Below are positions 61,649 through 64,000 of a stretch of 64,000 bases of DNA, in pieces. Position 1 is the first letter of the stretch. Each line of letters opens with the position of its first letter. This DNA comes from Aestuariibius violaceus (lineage in GTDB: Bacteria > Pseudomonadota > Alphaproteobacteria > Rhodobacterales > Rhodobacteraceae), in assembly GCF_040779325.2 (NCBI RefSeq), contig NZ_JBFONT020000001.1, positions 372,001 to 436,000 of the forward strand. The letters run 5' to 3'. Both the position numbers and the translations under genes were made by a program. The notes under the pieces were generated by a model. It was not told the DNA's origin and ran no database searches. It worked only from the letters and a program-made list of their open reading frames with translations.

Positions 61649-63462
61649 GACCGCCCGAAGAGCCGTTCGATATCGGCGAGTTTGAGCTCCACATAGGTGG
61701 GCCGCCCGTGGTTGCATTGGCCGGAGAGCGGCGTCGCCTCCATCTCGCGCAGCAGCGCGTTCATCTCTTCCGCGCGCATCCGGCGGCCGGAGCGGACGGA
61801 ACCGTGGCAGGCCATGCGGCTGAGGACGGCATCGATGCGCGCTTCGACCAGTTGGCTGCCGCCGGTATCGGCGATCTCGTCGAGGATGTCGCGCAGAAGG
61901 GGGGCGGCGGTGACCTCCCCCAGGATGGCCGGTGTGGCGCGGACGGCAACGGCGCCGCCGCCGAAGGGTTCGATGGTCAGGCCAAGCGCGGAGAGGTCGT
62001 CTGCCAGCGCGAGCAGCGTTGCGGCGTCGCCTTCGGGCAGGTCGACGATTTCGGGGATCAGGAGCTGCTGGGCGGCGATGCCGTTTTCCGCCCGCTGGCG
62101 CTTGAGGCGTTCATAGACGAGCCGTTCATGGGCGGCGTGCTGGTCGACGATGACCATGCCGTCCGCCGTCTGGGCGATGATGTAGTTTTCATGCACCTGC
62201 CCCCGTGCGGCGCCGAGGGGGTTTTCTTCGAGGGGCCCCTCATCGGTCCCTTGCGGGGCCTCTTCGGTGGGGCGGGCGAAGACGGCCGCGGTTTCGGCAA
62301 AGCCGGGTTGCGGGGCGGGACGGGGCGCAGGCCTATCCATCTGGTAGATGCGGGCGGGGGTGGGCTCCGGGGTCGCCGCGCCGAGGAGGCCGGTGCCGGT
62401 CGTGGTCGCGCTTCGGTGCCCTTCGCTTGCGAGCGCATGGCGCAGGGCGGAGACGATCAGGCCACGGACGAGGCCGGGGTCGCGGAACCGCACCTCGGCC
62501 TTGGCCGGGTGGACGTTGACGTCGACCAGGTGCGGGTCGCAGCTGACGAAGAGCGCCGCGGCCGGGTGCCGGTCGCGCGGCAGGACGTCGGAATAGGCGG
62601 CACGCAAGGCGCCGAGCAGCATTCGATCCTTCACCGGGCGGCCATTGACGAAGAGGAACTGCGCCACTGCCGCCCCGCGGGAGAAGGTGGGCAGCGCGGC
62701 GTAGCCGGTCAGCGTGACCCCCTCGCGGGTCGCCTCGATCGGGATCGCGTTCTCGATGAAGGCGGGGCCGAGGATCGTGCGCAGGCGCGCGGCGAGACTG
62801 TCCCAGAGATCGCCGGTCTGCGCGTCGGCGCGCAGGATCGTCCGGGCACCGCCGCCCGAGACGTCGCGCAGGGTGAAGCCGGTCGCGGGTTCGGCCATGG
62901 CGATGCGGCGCATGACGTCGCCGATCGCCTGCGCCTCGGCCCGGTCGGAGCGCAGGAACTTGAGCCGGGCGGGGGTGGCGTGGAAGAGATCGCGCAGCTC
63001 GACCACCGTGCCGGGGCCGAGCGCGGTGGGAGTGACGGGGCCGGGCCGGCTTTGCTCGACCGTGATGGCGTGCGCGTCCTCGCCCGCCGGGCGGCTGGTG
63101 ATGCGCAGGCGGCCGACGGCGCCGAGCGACGGCAGCGCCTCGCCCCGGAAGCCGAAGGTGTGGATGTCGAGCAGGTCGTCGCCGGGCAGCTTGGAGGTGG
63201 CATGTCGGGAGAGGGCGAGCGGCAGGTCGGCCGCATTCATGCCGCAGCCGTCATCGGTCACGCGGATCAGGGACTTGCCGCCATCCGCATAGGCCACATC
63301 GATTCGCGCGGCCCCGGCATCCACGGCGTTTTCCACAAGCTCTTTCACAGCCGAAGCGGGTCTCTCCACGACCTCTCCGGCAGCGATTCGGTTGATCGCG
63401 GCGCTGTCGAGTTGCCGGATGACGGGTCGAAATGCGCTTATCTTGGGGTCAGCGAGGGCCAT
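61645..63462 (-). CDS. mutL: DNA mismatch repair protein MutL
   Basis: 605 residues. N-terminal GHKL ATPase with IAAGEVVERPASAVKELVEN, DDGCGM and GFRGEAL; Pro-rich linker (about 345-410); C-terminal dimer domain with DQHAAHERLVYE, the DQHA(x)2E(x)4E metal-binding endonuclease motif. MutL with this motif nicks DNA itself, as expected in a lineage without MutH. Coupled by 4 bases to rmuC. Confidence 0.96.
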   Translation of the reverse strand: MALADPKISAFRPVIRQLDSAAINRIAAGEVVERPASAVKELVENAVDAGAARIDVAYADGGKSLIRVTDDGCGMNAADLPLALSRHATSKLPGDDLLDIHTFGFRGEALPSLGAVGRLRITSRPAGEDAHAITVEQSRPGPVTPTALGPGTVVELRDLFHATPARLKFLRSDRAEAQAIGDVMRRIAMAEPATGFTLRDVSGGGARTILRADAQTGDLWDSLAARLRTILGPAFIENAIPIEATREGVTLTGYAALPTFSRGAAVAQFLFVNGRPVKDRMLLGALRAAYSDVLPRDRHPAAALFVSCDPHLVDVNVHPAKAEVRFRDPGLVRGLIVSALRHALASEGHRSATTTGTGLLGAATPEPTPARIYQMDRPAPRPAPQPGFAETAAVFARPTEEAPQGTDEGPLEENPLGAARGQVHENYIIAQTADGMVIVDQHAAHERLVYERLKRQRAENGIAAQQLLIPEIVDLPEGDAATLLALADDLSALGLTIEPFGGGAVAVRATPAILGEVTAAPLLRDILDEIADTGGSQLVEARIDAVLSRMACHGSVRSGRRMRAEEMNALLREMEATPLSGQCNHGRPTYVELKLADIERLFGRS

Positions 63463-63678
63463 GCCACTAGAGGTAGCATGGCTTAGAACGATTCGGGAAC
63501 GGGAAAATGGCTAAGGGAGAGTGCAGGATTTCCTTGGGAGGGAATCGTTTTCCAACGGATCCACAGGGGCCGGTTTTGGTCCGGCAGGCTGCCCAACGAA
63601 AGGACCTTGGAGAGGTGCAATCGGACAGGAAGAGGCCCCGGCGCGGGGTGGCCGGGGCGCGATCCGCGACGGGCCGCC

Positions 63679-64000
63679 TCAGTTCGTCGTCTCGACCTCT
63701 TCCGGCTGGCCGACCACGGTGAAGTGGAGCGCGTCGGGATCGAGGAGTTCGCCCGCGACCCGGTTGATGTCCTGCAGCGTGACCGCCATCACCTGATCGT
63801 TGCGGGTGTTGACGTAGTCGATTGGCAGGCCCTGCATCTGCATGCCCACGAGGATGCTCGCGATCGGACCGTTGCCGTCGAAGCGCAGGGGATAGGCGCC
63901 GGTCAGGTAGGTCTTGGCGGTCTGCAGTTCGTCGGGCGTCACGCCTTCTTCGGCCATGCGGCGCCATTCGTCGCGGATCACTTCGATCGTTTCTGCCACA
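63679..64000 (-). CDS. M16-family peptidase-like protein, C-terminal fragment (cut by window edge)
   Basis: The last 106 residues of an M16/pitrilysin-type protein: EWRRMAEEGVTPDELQTAKTYLTG and the family's closing part (LQDINRVAGELLDPDALHFTVVGQP). The frame stays open to the window edge, so the gene begins outside. M16 proteins often come as an active and an inactive partner; with the HxxEH region outside the window, which one this is cannot be told. A GC-rich hairpin near 63635-63656 may terminate it. Confidence 0.85.
   Translation of the reverse strand, partial: VAETIEVIRDEWRRMAEEGVTPDELQTAKTYLTGAYPLRFDGNGPIASILVGMQMQGLPIDYVNTRNDQVMAVTLQDINRVAGELLDPDALHFTVVGQPEEVETTN

Overview
The window reads as chromosomal DNA of a high-GC alphaproteobacterium of the Rhodobacteraceae (Roseobacter-like). 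The signs are the rRNA sequences, an extended helix 9 in the 23S rRNA, an RpoE/ChrR singlet-oxygen locus, MsrPQ, TRAP and liv transporters, and an L36 protein without its zinc-ligand set. I see no CRISPR array, prophage, transposase or replication origin. Family names come from sequence motifs recognised by eye; no database search was run.

Layout. 31-1343: a CBS-domain membrane protein convergent with an endonuclease III-type glycosylase. 1552-7239: a complete rRNA operon on the minus strand (promoter, boxA leader, 16S, tRNA-Ala, tRNA-Ile, 23S, 5S, tRNA-fMet, terminator); its spacer tRNAs are in the reverse of the usual Ile-Ala order. 7548-14938: secreted histidine phosphatase, MsrQ/MsrP, a membrane-anchored glutamate-synthase-like flavoprotein, a fasciclin protein, a sugar-epimerase-like cupin with a glycosyltransferase, and an M48 Tat-lipoprotein protease. 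14996-16727: a scar holding duplicated 3' tails of clpB and of a fasciclin gene next to a lower-GC class V aminotransferase. 16740-24557: clpB with a heat-shock-type promoter, a TetR/flavodoxin-fold pair with three operators, an acidic single-pass protein, pyrF, small proteins and an NfeD/SPFH pair.

24607-31041: a DadA-like oxidase under a tandem glycine riboswitch, a sugar-nucleotide-type epimerase behind a perfect inverted repeat, and a TRAP transporter. 31288-37877: ArsR regulator, Nudix hydrolase, dinB, N-formylglutamate amidohydrolase, tRNA-Val, rpmJ and a two-subunit molybdenum hydroxylase. 37884-49085: one long minus-strand cluster combining two acyl-CoA-ligase-type enzymes with a five-part liv ABC importer, small secreted and membrane proteins, and a caspase-fold/peptidoglycan-binding protein; it looks like uptake plus CoA activation of a carboxylic acid. 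49236-53498: solitary formate-dehydrogenase-type catalytic subunit, saccharopine dehydrogenase, DUF3775.

53571-59557: the RpoE-ChrR sigma/anti-sigma pair divergent from a tightly overlapping five-gene operon (FAD oxidoreductase, DUF1365, MFS, DUF3833, SDR). 59562-64000: a small lipoprotein, rmuC, mutL and the end of an M16 peptidase.

The most unusual signals are non-coding: two unlinked blocks of four GTCGG units spaced exactly 11 bp apart (32299-32336 and 60167-60204), the clpB/fasciclin scar, and the swapped spacer tRNAs. GC-rich intergenic repeats of at least three families recur between genes.
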